Shown here in pieces: positions 33,861-44,889 of a stretch of DNA of 64,000 nucleotides. This stretch comes from Nelumbo lutea (lineage: Eukaryota; Streptophyta; Magnoliopsida; Proteales; Nelumbonaceae): NCBI GenBank assembly GCA_022828595.1, contig JAKGHH010000005.1, positions 65,653,655 to 65,717,654 on the forward strand, in the 5' to 3' direction. The stretch's first letter is position 1. The number at the start of each line of letters is the position of its first letter. The notes under the pieces were generated by a model. It saw only the letters and a list, made by a program, of their open reading frames with translations, was not told where the DNA came from and searched no databases. The translations under genes were made by a program, and so were the position numbers.

Positions 33861-36440
33861 TGAAGAATTTGGGAGATCAGAAGAAAATAAAGACAAGATT
33901 GCCAAAAAGATTGAGGAACTAAACCAAAAAGAGGCCCAAAGAGAGTGTAGTTTGGAAGACAGATCTGAAAAGTGGAAATTGAAAGTGCAGCTAGAGGAAA
34001 TTCTAAGGAAGGAAGAAATCTCTTGGAGGCAAAAATCAAGGTGCAAGTGGTTAATAGACGGAGATGGAAATTCAAATTTTTTTCATTCTTTGGCAAATGG
34101 GAGAAGAAAGAAGAATATTATCTCAAGTGTGGTGAGTGATGGTTGGATTTTAAATTCAGAGGAAATTGAAAAATGCTTTGTGGATCATTTTAAACCTATC
34201 TTTGCCACCCTAGAAGAAAGATCTATGGATTTAGATGAACTTGAGTTGGGACAAGGTGTTGGCTCATAAAGCTGCATTCATGGAAAGATCCTTCAGTGAA
34301 GATGAGGTCCACAAAATAGTCTTCAATATGGAAAGGTCAAAAGGCCCGGGGCCTGATGGTTTCTCAATGGATTTCTTTCAGGATTGCTAGGAAATCATAA
34401 AGGATGACTTCATGGTTGTATTCACAGAATTTCATCATAGAGGGAAAATCTCACCGGGAGCAAATGCTACTTTCCTAGCATTAATTCCCAAGAAAAAAGA
34501 TGCTAGAACCCCCAAGGATTACAGACCTATAAGTTTTACTGGTAGCCTTTACAAAATCATTGCAGAAGTGTTGGCAAAAAGGTTAAAGGATGCTTTACCC
34601 TTAGTATTTTCCCAAAACCAAGGGGCCTTTGTTGCAGGGAGACAAATTGTGGACCAAATCCTAATTGCAAATGAGTGTGTGGCATCAAAGATAAAGCAGG
34701 GAGGGCAGGGCATTATTTGTAAACTGGACTTGGAGAAAGCATATGATATGGTGGATTGGCCTTTCCTCTTATGTTTGTTAGAGAAAAGTGGTTTGGGAGA
34801 AAGATGGAGAAAATGGATCAAAGGTTGTCTTAGTTCGGTGCATTTCTCTATCCTAATCAATGTAGTGGTAAAAGATTTTGTACCAGCAAAAAGAGGAATT
34901 AGGCAAGGAGATCCTCTCTCTCCCTTCTTATTCACCTTTGTGGCTGAGGTTCTAAGTAGGCAAATCATAAAGGCTGAACTAGAAGGTCTTATCAAAGGTT
35001 GGAGGGTAGGGAGATCTAAGGTGGTGGTAACTCACCTGCAATCTGTAGATGATATTATCACCTTCTGTGAGGAGGCTGATGATTATAGCTTGAGGAATTT
35101 GAAAATGCTAGTGGAAGAATTTCGAAGGACCTCGAAGTTAAAGATTAAATGGGAAAAAAGTGCATGATAGGAGTTAATATGGAGGAGGGTGAAATCCAAC
35201 CAGTGGCACAACTACTTGGGTGTGAGGTGAAAAGGTGGCCATTGGAGTACCTTGGTTTGCCTTTGGGTGGCAACCCAAAACATGAGAGGGCTTTTAGAAA
35301 TCTGTCATAGAAAGATTCACCAAGAAATTAGCCATGTGGAAAAGAAATTACATCTCTTTGTGGGGAAGGATTACCTTGATTAAGTCCACCTGAGCAAACT
35401 TGCCCACTTACTTCTTGTCCACCTTTAGGAACTTAGTGAAGAGGACTAGGGTTGGGAATTTAGTGAAGAGGAATACAGCCCTACTAGGAAAATGGTTATG
35501 GAGGTTACCCCGTGAGGAAGATAGACTATGGCACAGGGTCATTGAAAGCATTCGTGGCACAACAGCTAATGGTTGGGATGCAAAAGTAGCAGGTAATTCA
35601 GCTTCCAACTCCCCTTGGAAAGCAAGCAATGACATCTTACCTTTGTTTTCTAACTTCACTCGTCTTGATGTTGGGTGTGGGGATAAAGCCTTATTCTAGG
35701 AAGACCTTTGGCTTGGAAACCAACTTCTTAGCTTGCAATTCCCTAATCTCTACTCTCTGTCAAACCTAAAGGCTGAACCAATAGCAAGGGTAGCTACACC
35801 CTCAGAATCTGGGTTAAACTGGGATTTAGGGTTTAGAAGGGAGTTGAGAGATAATGAGTTTGATTCTCTCCTTGTCCTTTTTTCAAAGTTGGAAGTGGCC
35901 TACCTGGACCAAGGTAGCCATGAGAATAGAATTTGGCATCCAGCATCAGATCGTTTATTCTCCTATTCTTCTTTCTTCAACTTACTTGCTCAATCGGCCA
36001 GCCGGAGGGGGCTTTCCTATAAGAGAAATTTGGTGTCCTAAAGTACAAGCTCTTTGTTGGGAAATGTTTCTAGGTAAGGTAAACACCTCCGCTAAGAATT
36101 TAATTTTTCCATAGAAGATCCTCTGATTTCTATGGCAACTCTGATTTCTATCTCAATCCAAACTTAATCAAAAACTCTATGGCAAGGACTGAAGCTTACA
36201 GAACTGGGGGCAAGAGAACTGGAAATTGAAGGAGACTCACCTCTGATTATAACACAGGCAAAGCAAATTGAGTCGGCACCTTAGAAGCTAAGATTCACCT
36301 TTGGACAGATTAACCAACTTGCAAAGAGATTAACTCTTCTTTCAATTGGGTTAAAAGGGAAGCTAATGGGTTGGCAGATGTATTAGCCAAACAGATTGGG
36401 AAGTATTGTAAACTACTTTGCTATGTAAAGTATTGTATCT
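33861..36440 (+). pseudogene. LINE-B ORF2 remnant
   Basis: Linker: EISWRQKSRCKWLIDGDGN and NSNFFHSLANGRRKKNIIS. RT: ATFLALIPKKKDARTPKDYR, QGAFVAGRQIVDQILIANEC, IICKLDLEKAYDMVDWPF, KRGIRQGDPLSPFLF. The catalytic FADD reads SVDD near 35045, so one Asp context is changed. Then LEYLGLPLGGNPKHE and the zinc-binding region (about 35900-36090). A degraded RNase H ends WVKREANGLADVLAKQ (about 36350-36400). Numerous stops occur after 35167. Confidence 0.88.
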
Positions 36441-36447
36441 TAATTTC
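33861..36447 (+). mobile_element. 5'-truncated L1-type LINE (LINE-B) inserted into the RNase H of LINE-A
   Basis: It begins in the linker upstream of RT and runs through RT, zinc region and a decayed RNase H. A near-perfect 21-22 bp target duplication containing AAGTCTGTGTATT lies at 33840-33860 and 36448-36469 (one extra A in the second copy). No poly(A) precedes the right duplication and the 3' UTR looks absent, which is atypical and may reflect later loss. Confidence 0.8.
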
Positions 36448-36689
36448 AGAAGTCTGTGTATTAGAATATGTTGGGTGGGAAGATCAACAAATACTATGGC
36501 TGATAGCTTAGCCAAGCAAGGGGCAAACAAGGAACAATTGTATTGGGCATCTCTGTAGTACGCTTTTGTTTTTAATGCCTTGGAGAGGTCACAGCTCGAG
36601 CCTCTCCATGGGATACTTGTACCTATCTATACACTTTCTAATAAAATTTCTTCATTTATCAAAAAAAAAAAATCATTTTAGCCTAAGTA

Positions 36690-38050
36690 GCATTCACCTT
36701 CACATAAAACCCAAGATGCACCCCTCCATTTTACCCATCCTGCTCTATCTCTATGGGTGACATCCCCCTCAGGATCTAAAGTGTACCCTGACTTTCAACC
36801 CTATTATCATTAAATTTACATTGTATATATCCTATTTTAGTCATACTTAGTTTAAAACCTCTTGTTTATAAGGTATTTGTCCATAAACCTAATTTTGTAT
36901 TTAATCCTTCATTAATTTCATCGATTAATATTTCCATCAACAAACAATAAAAACAATGGTGTCTCCTCCTAAATATGTAATATGATTAGTCAATTCATCC
37001 ATGACTAGTGCAAATAAATAAGTAGTAAGTGTTAAACATTGGCGAAGACCCACCATAATTATGAAATTTAATGTCTCTCCCACAAGTGTTCCAACATTAT
37101 TTATTGGGTCTTCATTTATATAATTAATTAGGTCCACAATTAATTATTGGGTCTTATCATATGCTTTATCTAGATCAACGAATACCATATGAAGATCTCA
37201 CTTCTTCTCCCTCAGCCTTTCTACAATCATCTCAATAGAAAGATGGCTTCAATGGTTGATCTCCTTGTCATTAAACCCAAATTGGAATTTCAATATACCT
37301 TTTTCATGTTGTAACCTTGTTCAATTATTCTCACCCTAATTATTTTAGCATGGCTCATGAGTTTAATCCTACTACAATTGTTACAACTTTGTTTGTTTCT
37401 TTGTTTTAAATATAGGCATCATAGTGCCCCTTCTCCATTCATTTGGCATCTTTTTTGCTTTCATTATATCATTAAATAGTTCATTTAGCCATAATAACCC
37501 TGACTCACCCATACCTCTTCTACCATCATATCCTAACACCTTTTCCTTCATCTTGTTTAATGCCTCCTTCACTTTGGTGATTCTAATTTTATGGAGGTAT
37601 ACGTTATTTTTAGTACTATTATAGTTACTAAATACCCACCTTCATTAGAAGTTAGCACCCTTTACATGTTCTCATTGAGTAATTTTCCATCTTTCCTTAG
37701 TTTCCTCATCTTTTATCAAGACAAGACTCTTTAGTCTACCTCTTTGATTCCTCTAACATTTAAATCTCTAGCATTTCTAGTTTTCTTTCTCTCATCTCTG
37801 CTAGTTTATAAATTCCATTTTCTCCCACTTCTTTTTGATAAATTCCATTTTCTCCCACTTTTTTTTGATAAATTCCATTTTCTCCCACTTTAATGCCCAA
37901 TTTATGATAGAGTTCATATGCCTTAAGTTTTTAGCTTCATTCACTTTATTTTTAACTTCTTTCTTAAGGCTATTATAGTTTTCCAAGTTTTCTACATTTC
38001 CTCAGCCTTCACCAAAACCTTTTGGTACTCCACCTTTGATGCCTCTAACA
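36690..38050 (-). pseudogene. RTE reverse transcriptase remnant
   Basis: Recognised blocks: YNSLKKEVKNKVNEAK near 37940; WLNELFNDIMKAKKMPNEWR and MMPIFK (37390-37570); VGLRQCLTLTTYLFALVMDE near 37050; then GGDTIVF where the family has ADDIVL; and a GYIQCKF-type block near 36820. Frames are broken repeatedly. A three-copy 30-bp minisatellite sits in the linker. Confidence 0.8.
37805..37894 (-). repeat. 30-bp coding minisatellite x 3 in the RTE element
   Basis: Three nearly identical 30-bp units encode KWEKMEFIKK-type repeats. Related RTE elements, as I recall them, have only one such EKE-rich segment here, so this is a local expansion in frame. Confidence 0.88.
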
Positions 38051-38059
38051 TAACCTAAG

Positions 38060-38320
38060 ATGGTGTTTGATAATGGCTGAACTAGGACTTCATTTCATGC
38101 TAAAAAAATCCAAATTTGAAGATTAAAGTTCTGAGCAATGAATACCATCCTTATTGCTACATGCTGAGAACATAATGTTAGGGTGACAACTTTACTCCAG
38201 GGTGTTTATTAGATGTCAATGATAACCCTGGATATATGGGTTTTTCAAATTGGCAATTTTTCAAAAATTCAGCATTCAGCCCCTAGCTTAATGACTAGCA
38301 AACACTACCGTAGTCTACAC
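38060..38320. repeat. MITE-like element next to the RTE remnant
   Basis: GGTGTTTGATAATGGCTGAA (about 38062) and, inverted, GGTAGTGTTTGCTAGTCATT (right end near 38316) look like imperfect terminal repeats around a non-coding 255-bp stretch. No convincing target duplication. Confidence 0.4.
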
Positions 38321-38689
38321 ATTGTTTTCTCTCCCCTCCATACCTAATTTATATTTTTATAGTAAGATAAAACTTTAGTAAAAGAAAAAAATGCAACGGT
38401 ACAAAAGGTAACCTTGAAGAGATACTACTAAAAGTGGAAAATTACATCAAACACAAACAACTACAACAAAACTAAACATCATCTTTAACAATGCCCAGTT
38501 TTGGCCATAGACCAAAACTGGACCCTTCACCAACATGGCAAGTTCTCAATTAAGTCCTTTTTTAAGGCCCTAACTGCTGAAGAGTATAAAACTCCCCAAT
38601 TTCCTAGCAAGAAGATTTAGGTTTCCCACATTCCCCCTAGAGTATAAATTTTTTTGTGTGGGAAGCATGCTTTTGAGAAAAGATAATTT

Positions 38690-39640
38690 TTATTGCAAAA
38701 TAAGAGAGTACATGATGAAATGAACAGCAGAAATAGAGAGCAAAGGAGCTCCCCTCAGAAATTACAAAGAGAGATGCTGATCACTATACAAATAGTTTAA
38801 ATGTGCACCAAATTTTGCAAGGCCATCTGTTATTAAATTCAATTCCCTAGGAATCAATCAATCCACAACAGATTTGTAATCATTAGAGCAAAGAAGTCAC
38901 TTGTTGCTTCAGTAAGATAATGGGCCAAACACTAAGACACACCACCCTTCTCTCTTAGCGACTTGATTGTGTTTGCAGAATCACCTGGTTAGGACTGAGA
39001 TGCCCAAGTCTCTGGTTATGTGAATTCCAATGACAACTTCCATCACCTCAGATTTTATGAAGACAACTATCCTAATCGGTCCACTAAATGCCCAGCAAAT
39101 ATTGCCCTCCCTAACCCCCATTACTCCTATTCTAACAACACACATGTTACCAGCAGCACTTCATCAAAGATTAATTTCAGCACCCACTCCAATCTAAAGG
39201 AGATGTGTTGGGAAAAATATTACTAAGAGGGGAAGTATAACACTATACACATTTCTATGTAGTTCATTCAAAGAAATTCATTTGAAAGTCTCAGAATTAA
39301 TAGTGCACAAATTACATTGGTGAAAATATGGGAAGTTAAGTCTTTAAGATATTTGTCGTTATTATCAAATATCTGGCTATTGCTTTCCTCCTATTCCACC
39401 CACACCACCACATGAGCTATTATTGTTTCCCAATAGACTTTTCCTCTCCTACCAAGGCCTCAGGCCTCTCCCTTGCCATTGCAAGAAAAAGTCAGCAATA
39501 TGTTCAAGGGAAACCCAACCAAAATCAACCAAATTTAAGAAATGACACCAAACTTTTTTAGTTCCAGAGCAATGAAAGAGAAGATGCCCAACTGATTCCC
39601 ATCCTGTAGACAAACAATGCAAGTGTGAAGAGAATAAACA
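38690..39640 (-). pseudogene. L1-type LINE fragment on minus strand (zinc region and RNase H; LINE-D)
   Basis: Minus strand: a zinc-binding block (SSGHLLLRCSGTRKVWYHFL seen best in the second copy at about 40600-40700) is followed by a broken RNase H (NICWAFSGPI near 39070, LITDGLAKFGAHLNYLYSD near 38830). Its 3' end lies near 38690. Its 5' end abuts LINE-E head to head near 39630. Confidence 0.68.
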
Positions 39641-41371
39641 CTTGTGACTTTATCCAAAAGAACAAAGGCAAGTTATTTCTTTCTCCACTGAATTGCAGTT
39701 TATGTCTTAGTGATGGAGAATCTACGGATCACCTCATTCTCCAATGTTAGGACACTAGAAAAAGTTCGCACCATTTCCTCAACCAAATTGGGTATTGTTG
39801 GGTTATTCTTGAGCTAATTACAAAACTTCTTGTGACAATGACAAGGCAAAGGACTTAGCAAAAGAGGTAATATCTTTTGGCAAACAATTAGTCATGTTCT
39901 TGTGATATGATGAGTGTGAGAACTGGGAAGAAAAAAATACCAGGTATTTGAAAATATGGCCAAATCTTAGTTGGACTCGATTTCTCACAATTACTCACAA
40001 ATGCTTTTTGTGGGTTACCAAGTCAAAGTCTTTTGAAGTATCTCAGTTAATGAGTTGCATAGAAATGTGGTTAACTTGGCATTCCCCTCTCTTATGCCCC
40101 AAACTCTCCCTTTGGTCCCAAGTAACCTGGAGGAAGAGGTGATGAGTCTTAATTTCAATAGAAGTGTTTTCGGTAACCTAAGTGTTGCTGAAATTGAAGG
40201 AGTAATTATAAATTGGGATGGTAGCATCTATTGGACTTTTAGTCGACCTATTGCAGCTATTTCCATGTTACCTGCAGCACTTCCATCAAAGTTAATTTCA
40301 GCACCCTCTCCAATCTAAAGGAGATGTCCCATAGGCAATTATTACTAAGAGAGGAAATAGAACACTATACACATTTCTATGTAGTTCATTCAAAGAACTT
40401 CCTTTGAAAGTCTCAAAATTAGTAGCCCACAAATTACATTAGTGAAAAATATGGGAAGTTAAGTCTTTGAGAGATTGACCCTTATTATCAAATATGTGGC
40501 TATTGCTTTCCTCACATTCCCCCCACATCACCGCATGAGCTATTATTGTTTCCCAATAGACTTTTCCTCTCCAACCAAGGCCTCAGGCCTCTCCCTTGCC
40601 ATTGTGAGAAAAAGTCAGCAATACGTTCAAGGGAAACCCAACCACAACCAACCAAGTTTAAGAAATGATACCAAACTTTCCTAGTGCCAGAGCAACGAAG
40701 GAGAAGATGCCCAGATGATTCCCATCCTAGAGACAAAGAATGCAAGTGTGAAGAGAATAAACACTTGTGACTTTATCCGAAACAACAAAGGCAAGTTATT
40801 TCTTTCTCCACTGACTTGCAGTTTATGTCATAGTGATGGGGAATCTATGGATCACCTCATTCTCCATTGTCAGGAAACTAAAAAAAGTTGGCACCATTTC
40901 CTCAACCAAATTGGGTATTGTTGGGTTATTCTTGAGCTAATTACAAAACTTCTTGTGACAATGACAAGGCAAAGGACTTAGCAAAAGAGGTAATATCTTT
41001 TGGCAAACAATTAGTTATGTTCTTGTGATATGATGAGTGAGGGAACTGGGAAGAAAGAAATACCAGGTATTTGAAAATATGGCCAAATCTTAGTTGGACT
41101 CGATTTCTCACAATTACTCACAAATGCTTTTTGTGGGTTACCAAGGCGAAGTCTTTTGAAGTATCTCAGTTAATGAGTTGCATAGAAATGTGGTGAACTT
41201 GGCATTCACCTCTCTTATGCCCCGGACTCTCCCTTGGGTCCCAAGTAACCTGGAGGAAGAGGTGATGAGTCTTAATTTCAATAGAAGTGTTTTCGGTAAT
41301 CTGAGTGTTGCTGAAATTGAAGGAGTAATTATAAATTGGGATGGTAGCATCTATTGGACTTTTAGTCGACC
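39126..41371. repeat. 1.12-kb tandem duplication of head-to-head LINE fragments
   Basis: Unit 1 is about 39126-40248 and unit 2 about 40249-41371. Landmarks repeat at an offset of 1121-1123 bp: CACTATACACATTTC at 39241 and 40363, and TTTTAGTCGACC at 40237 and 41360. CCTATT occurs at both left edges, suggesting microhomology. The copies differ at scattered sites. Confidence 0.9.
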
Positions 41372-41450
41372 AGTTGGGATTGCCAACTCTGCAAGGTCTG
41401 AAACCCATTTGCTCTCACTAATGTTAGAGATTTGGCCATCTTTCGTCTAA
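39640..41450 (+). pseudogene. L1-type LINE fragment on plus strand (zinc region and RNase H; LINE-E), partly duplicated
   Basis: The best copy (40715-41450) reads TCSLCHSDGESMDHLILHCQ, a C-x2-C...H...C zinc-binding block, then CFLWVTK... and a broken RNase H with LNFNRSVFGN, IIN-WDGSIYWTFSRPVGIA and SARSET. The first copy (39640-40248) stops at ...TFSRP because of the tandem duplication. Confidence 0.7.
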
Positions 41451-41451
41451 G

Positions 41452-42130
41452 CATTGGAGGAAACAAGCAAACACTATCAAATGTCCAGGTGAGGAAGAAG
41501 GTGACCCTTGGAAACCGGCACATTATCAAATTGAAACCAGGGATACTCTGAATTCTGTGGTTATAATTTTGTAATGGATTCCAAAGTAACAAAGCACAAC
41601 TGCAAAGGGCCTAGCCAAATCTAGTTCTCGTTTGGAATTTCTTTATAATGATAGATCTCTTCCTATGTAGCTTTGTGGTTGTTTGTTTCTGTTTCCCTAC
41701 TGTACATCATCTCGTGTGTTCTTCTTAGCGAAATATAGTTAACTTCCTTTCAAGTTTAGAAGTTCTGCTAAACACAAGATAAATATGATAGAGACTCAAA
41801 AGGAAACTGCATTTCAGAGAGATATTTATAAGACGAATAGGTTTCCTTGTTAAGAATAAGGAGTAAAGTAAAGCACGAAGGAAAACATTAGTAGTTAGGA
41901 TAAGTTTACTTCCACGCTATAAAAAAGGAAAATCTGAGAAATGTATTCAAGAAGCCAACAAAAGAAAACCACAGGATGCCCTACTGCGTCAGAAACTTCC
42001 AAAAAAGATCCCATATGTAAATTGGAAAGGCATCCATTCATTCGTTACGCAATAATTCTAAACTACTTTCAAATAAACCAGCAATTAAAAGCAATAAATT
42101 CAAAATAAAGCGCAGGAAACAAAGAAATAT
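41452..42130. other. Stretch without recognised gene
   Basis: No family motif was seen on either strand. If the candidate exon at 42131-42400 is real, this would be its first intron (minus strand). Confidence 0.4.
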
Positions 42131-42400
42131 TACCTCGATTCAGATCACACTATCGTCCTGAAAGAAGATACTCCCACTGACGAGAAAATTGATTGAAATA
42201 CAGAAAACCAGATCCAATTTAAAACTCTGTCTAATCGGATATCTCGACAAGAATATGATGACGGGGAGAGAGAAAGAGAGAGAGAGAGAGCAAATATCCA
42301 GGAAATGAGGAAACCAGGAACCCTAGACGTAGAGAGAAATCTTGCCTCTCTTGCTGTCTTGTCTTCCCTCCCCACTTGAGAGGAGAAGAGAAGGTAAACA
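42131..42400 (-). other. Candidate 5' non-coding exon of a minus-strand gene
   Basis: On the minus strand a CT-repeat leader with CTAGGGTTCC runs to AATCGAG followed by GTAATATTTC, a plausible donor (GT at about 42131). The composition (CT microsatellite, TCTCT leader) is typical of plant 5' UTRs. No downstream coding exon was found, so this may be an orphan promoter/first exon. Confidence 0.3.
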
Positions 42401-43081
42401 AAATAAATGAAAAAAAGAAGCATTCGAGTGTCATCTTGGCCTGGAATATCTTTATTGCAACCCCTCGCCCATGTTCGGCCTCGAGCCGTTGCCCAGAAAA
42501 GCTCGAATTCATCAAGAATTTAGTGCATTGGCAACATTTTCTTAGCGGTGCGCGGGTAGTTATGAAATGAAGAGAAGTTCAATCCCTGGAGCTGGAGATC
42601 ATGTTCGGATTTCGGAACCCATTTGATTGATTGGAATGCTCTAAATTTCTTAAATGTCGATAGAAAAACCTGCATCGAAAATAGAAACATTCCATTGGTA
42701 GGGCTGCTGGTTGCAAACGGATCGGATCGAAACGGTTAGTAAATTTGGTTTGATTCGTTTATATATCGAATCTTACTGCCGGATTACACGGGATTTGAAT
42801 CGGATTTGGGTTGCAAACGGACGTTGTTGACATCCGGAGGTTGACACGTGCTATGCTCTTTGGCTCGAGTGACGGGCAAAGTCTAATTTTCTGTCGTATT
42901 TTTTCCCCTTCTCCCTCTCTTCTGTCTTTCTTGTTTCTCAATTCATCTCTCTATCTCGATTTTCTCTCACCTTCTCTCTTTACCCTCTCCTTCACGTCTC
43001 TATCAATTCTCCTCCACTTCTCTCTATCGATTCTCCACGTCAAATCTCTGCCTCTATCGATTCTTGTTTTTTAATGAAATA

Positions 43082-43114
43082 CTAGCGGGGAACCCCTGCT
43101 TCGCAGGGGCTAGA
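43082..43114 (-). mobile_element. Helitron-like 3' terminus
   Basis: On the minus strand a 7-bp hairpin, CCCCTGC-GAA-GCAGGGG, is followed by TTCCCCG and CTAG, then T. A GC-rich hairpin about 10 nt before CTRR with a following T is the Helitron 3' signature. The sequence it would terminate extends right of here and is AT-rich. The 5' terminus is not certain. Confidence 0.5.
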
Positions 43115-43165
43115 TAGAAAAAATGCCATCAAAAGATACAATAATAAATTAAATTATTTTTGTTA

Positions 43166-44243
43166 AATAAAATAACTATAATTATATTATTTATACAAAT
43201 AATAACTTAAACTTTAAATTTTGATACTATAATCTTAATAAAAATAATAGAAAATATTAATTTATTTATATTTGAGTATGTCAAATATATTTAATTAATA
43301 TTATCTTATTTATTATCTATCAAATTTACTACTTCAAACATACATATAGATAAAATTATAAATAAATAAAAAAAAAACTATATATGCATATATAATAAAA
43401 ATACACATGAAGCCATTTTCATGTGGAATACTCATTAATAGATTTGGGCATAAAAGTGTCCATCACAATTTTTATTTCTTACCCATTTTGGAAGGAGTAC
43501 AATTACCAATATGTATAGTGCAAAGCATTGTATTTTATATTATTTTGTATATATTTGTACTCTATATGTACATATTTGTATTTGTAATGTTTCCAAATTG
43601 AGCCTTACTTTTTTGTCGCTGTGCAACCATTATAGTAAATTTGTTAAAGTGTCTTGTCTTTCATGCTCTGTAGGTAGGGCTATCAATGGGGCGGGTCTGA
43701 CCTAATAATATAATAACTATAATTATATTATTTATACAAATAATAACTTAAACTTTAAATTTTGATACTATATTCTTAATAAAAATAATAGAAAATATTA
43801 ATTTATTTATATTTGAGTATGTCAAATGTATTTAATTAATATTGTCTTATTTATTATCTATCAAATTTACTACTTCAAACATACATATAGATAAAATTAT
43901 AAAAAAAAAAAACTATATATTCATATATAATAAAAATACACATGAAGCAATTTTCATGTGGAATACTCATTAATAGATTTGGGCATAAAAGTGCCCATCA
44001 CAATTTTTATTTCTTACCCATTTTGGAAGGAGTACAATTACCAATATGTATAGTGCAAAGCATTGTATTTTATATTATTTTGTATAAATTTGTACTCTAT
44101 ATATACATATTTGTATTTGTAATGTTTCCAAATTGAGCCTTTCTTTTTTGTCGCTCTGCAACCATTATAGTAAATTTGTTAAAGTGTCTTGTCTTTCATG
44201 CTCTGTAGGTAGGGCTATCAATGGGGCAGGTCTGACCTAATAG
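43166..44243. repeat. Tandem duplication, about 535-540 bp x 2
   Basis: Copy 1 is about 43166-43707 and copy 2 about 43708-44243. Landmarks such as TTCATGTGGAATACTCATTA (43419 and 43954) repeat at an offset of 535 bp, and both copies end in GGGCTATCAATGGGGC...CTGACCTAATA. Very AT-rich, with only scattered differences. Confidence 0.9.
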
Positions 44244-44389
44244 ACCCAAACTAATTGGATTTGTGCTGGTTCCAGGAATCGGACCCAATTGGTTAGTTTT
44301 AGGTCCTTATATAGTGTCCCGAATATAATCGGTTCAGAGCCGATTCCACCCTATCCTGAACTAATTCAGATCCAACCCAAGCTATATAC

Positions 44390-44810
44390 ATAATAATACA
44401 TATGCATATATATATATATATATATGTATGTATAGATCGGGTTAAAAGGGCTCATCCCAATTGTCTCGAGAACTGGTCGGTTCGATTTTGGGTTTAAAAA
44501 TTATAAACCCTATCAGGTCCTCGAGGTCATCAATATTTGGTAAGGGTATATCTGATCCGATCCATTAAGAAAACCCAACTAATCCGAATTCGAATATATT
44601 ATTAGATATCTTATTCCAATATGATTCAATTAGAATTGTAATAAAAACTTGATGATGTAATATAAATAATATATTATATTATATATATAATATAATAATA
44701 TATTAAAATATATAATATAATATATGATATATATTCATATAAGTAATGTATAGAATATACATATATAATATGTAAATAGTATATAATATACAATATTTCA
44801 TAACTCTCGA
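44390..44810. repeat. AT-rich simple-sequence region
   Basis: Runs of (AT)n/(TATATA)n occur near 44408-44425 and imperfect ATATAATATA repeats at 44660-44800. No gene. Confidence 0.8.
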
Positions 44811-44889
44811 ATTGGGTCATGGCAAATCAAATCAATTTATATTCGAATTCGACCCATGCAGGATTTTATTTGCCCTGTGTTGGCATGTT

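Larger units (their letters stand above)
33405..36675 (+). mobile_element. 5'-truncated L1-type LINE (LINE-A) inserted in the RTE element; carries LINE-B
   Basis: LINE-A consists of 33405-33860 plus 36470-36675, ending in a run of about 12 A. An 11-bp target duplication, TTTTAGCCTAA, is present at 33394-33404 and 36676-36686. Its coding part starts TVWEERNARIFQEKER (before RNase H) and reaches NEINKFKSLIRSLCI at 33855. It resumes after LINE-B with VGRSTNTMADSLAKQGANKE in a closely matching family register and ends WASL. The RTE flanks on both sides confirm the limits. Confidence 0.85.
32530..38050 (-). mobile_element. RTE-clade LINE remnant, interrupted by a MITE and by L1-type LINEs
   Basis: Reading the minus strand and skipping the insertions gives one ordered RTE element: 38050-36676 (linker and RT), 33404-33345 (RT C-terminal part, RLKGKFYKT) and 32704-32530 (WAVKKQH motif and the 3' end that precedes the usual RTE tail). 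The junctions resume at the same place in the family on each side, which defines the insertions. The RT catalytic ADD has become GGD near 36960. The 5' part is missing. Confidence 0.82.

Noticed and set aside
42145..42515. Minus-strand frames of about 90 codons around the CT repeat
   Set aside because: They consist of microsatellite translation and hydrophobic filler; more like a 5' UTR than coding.
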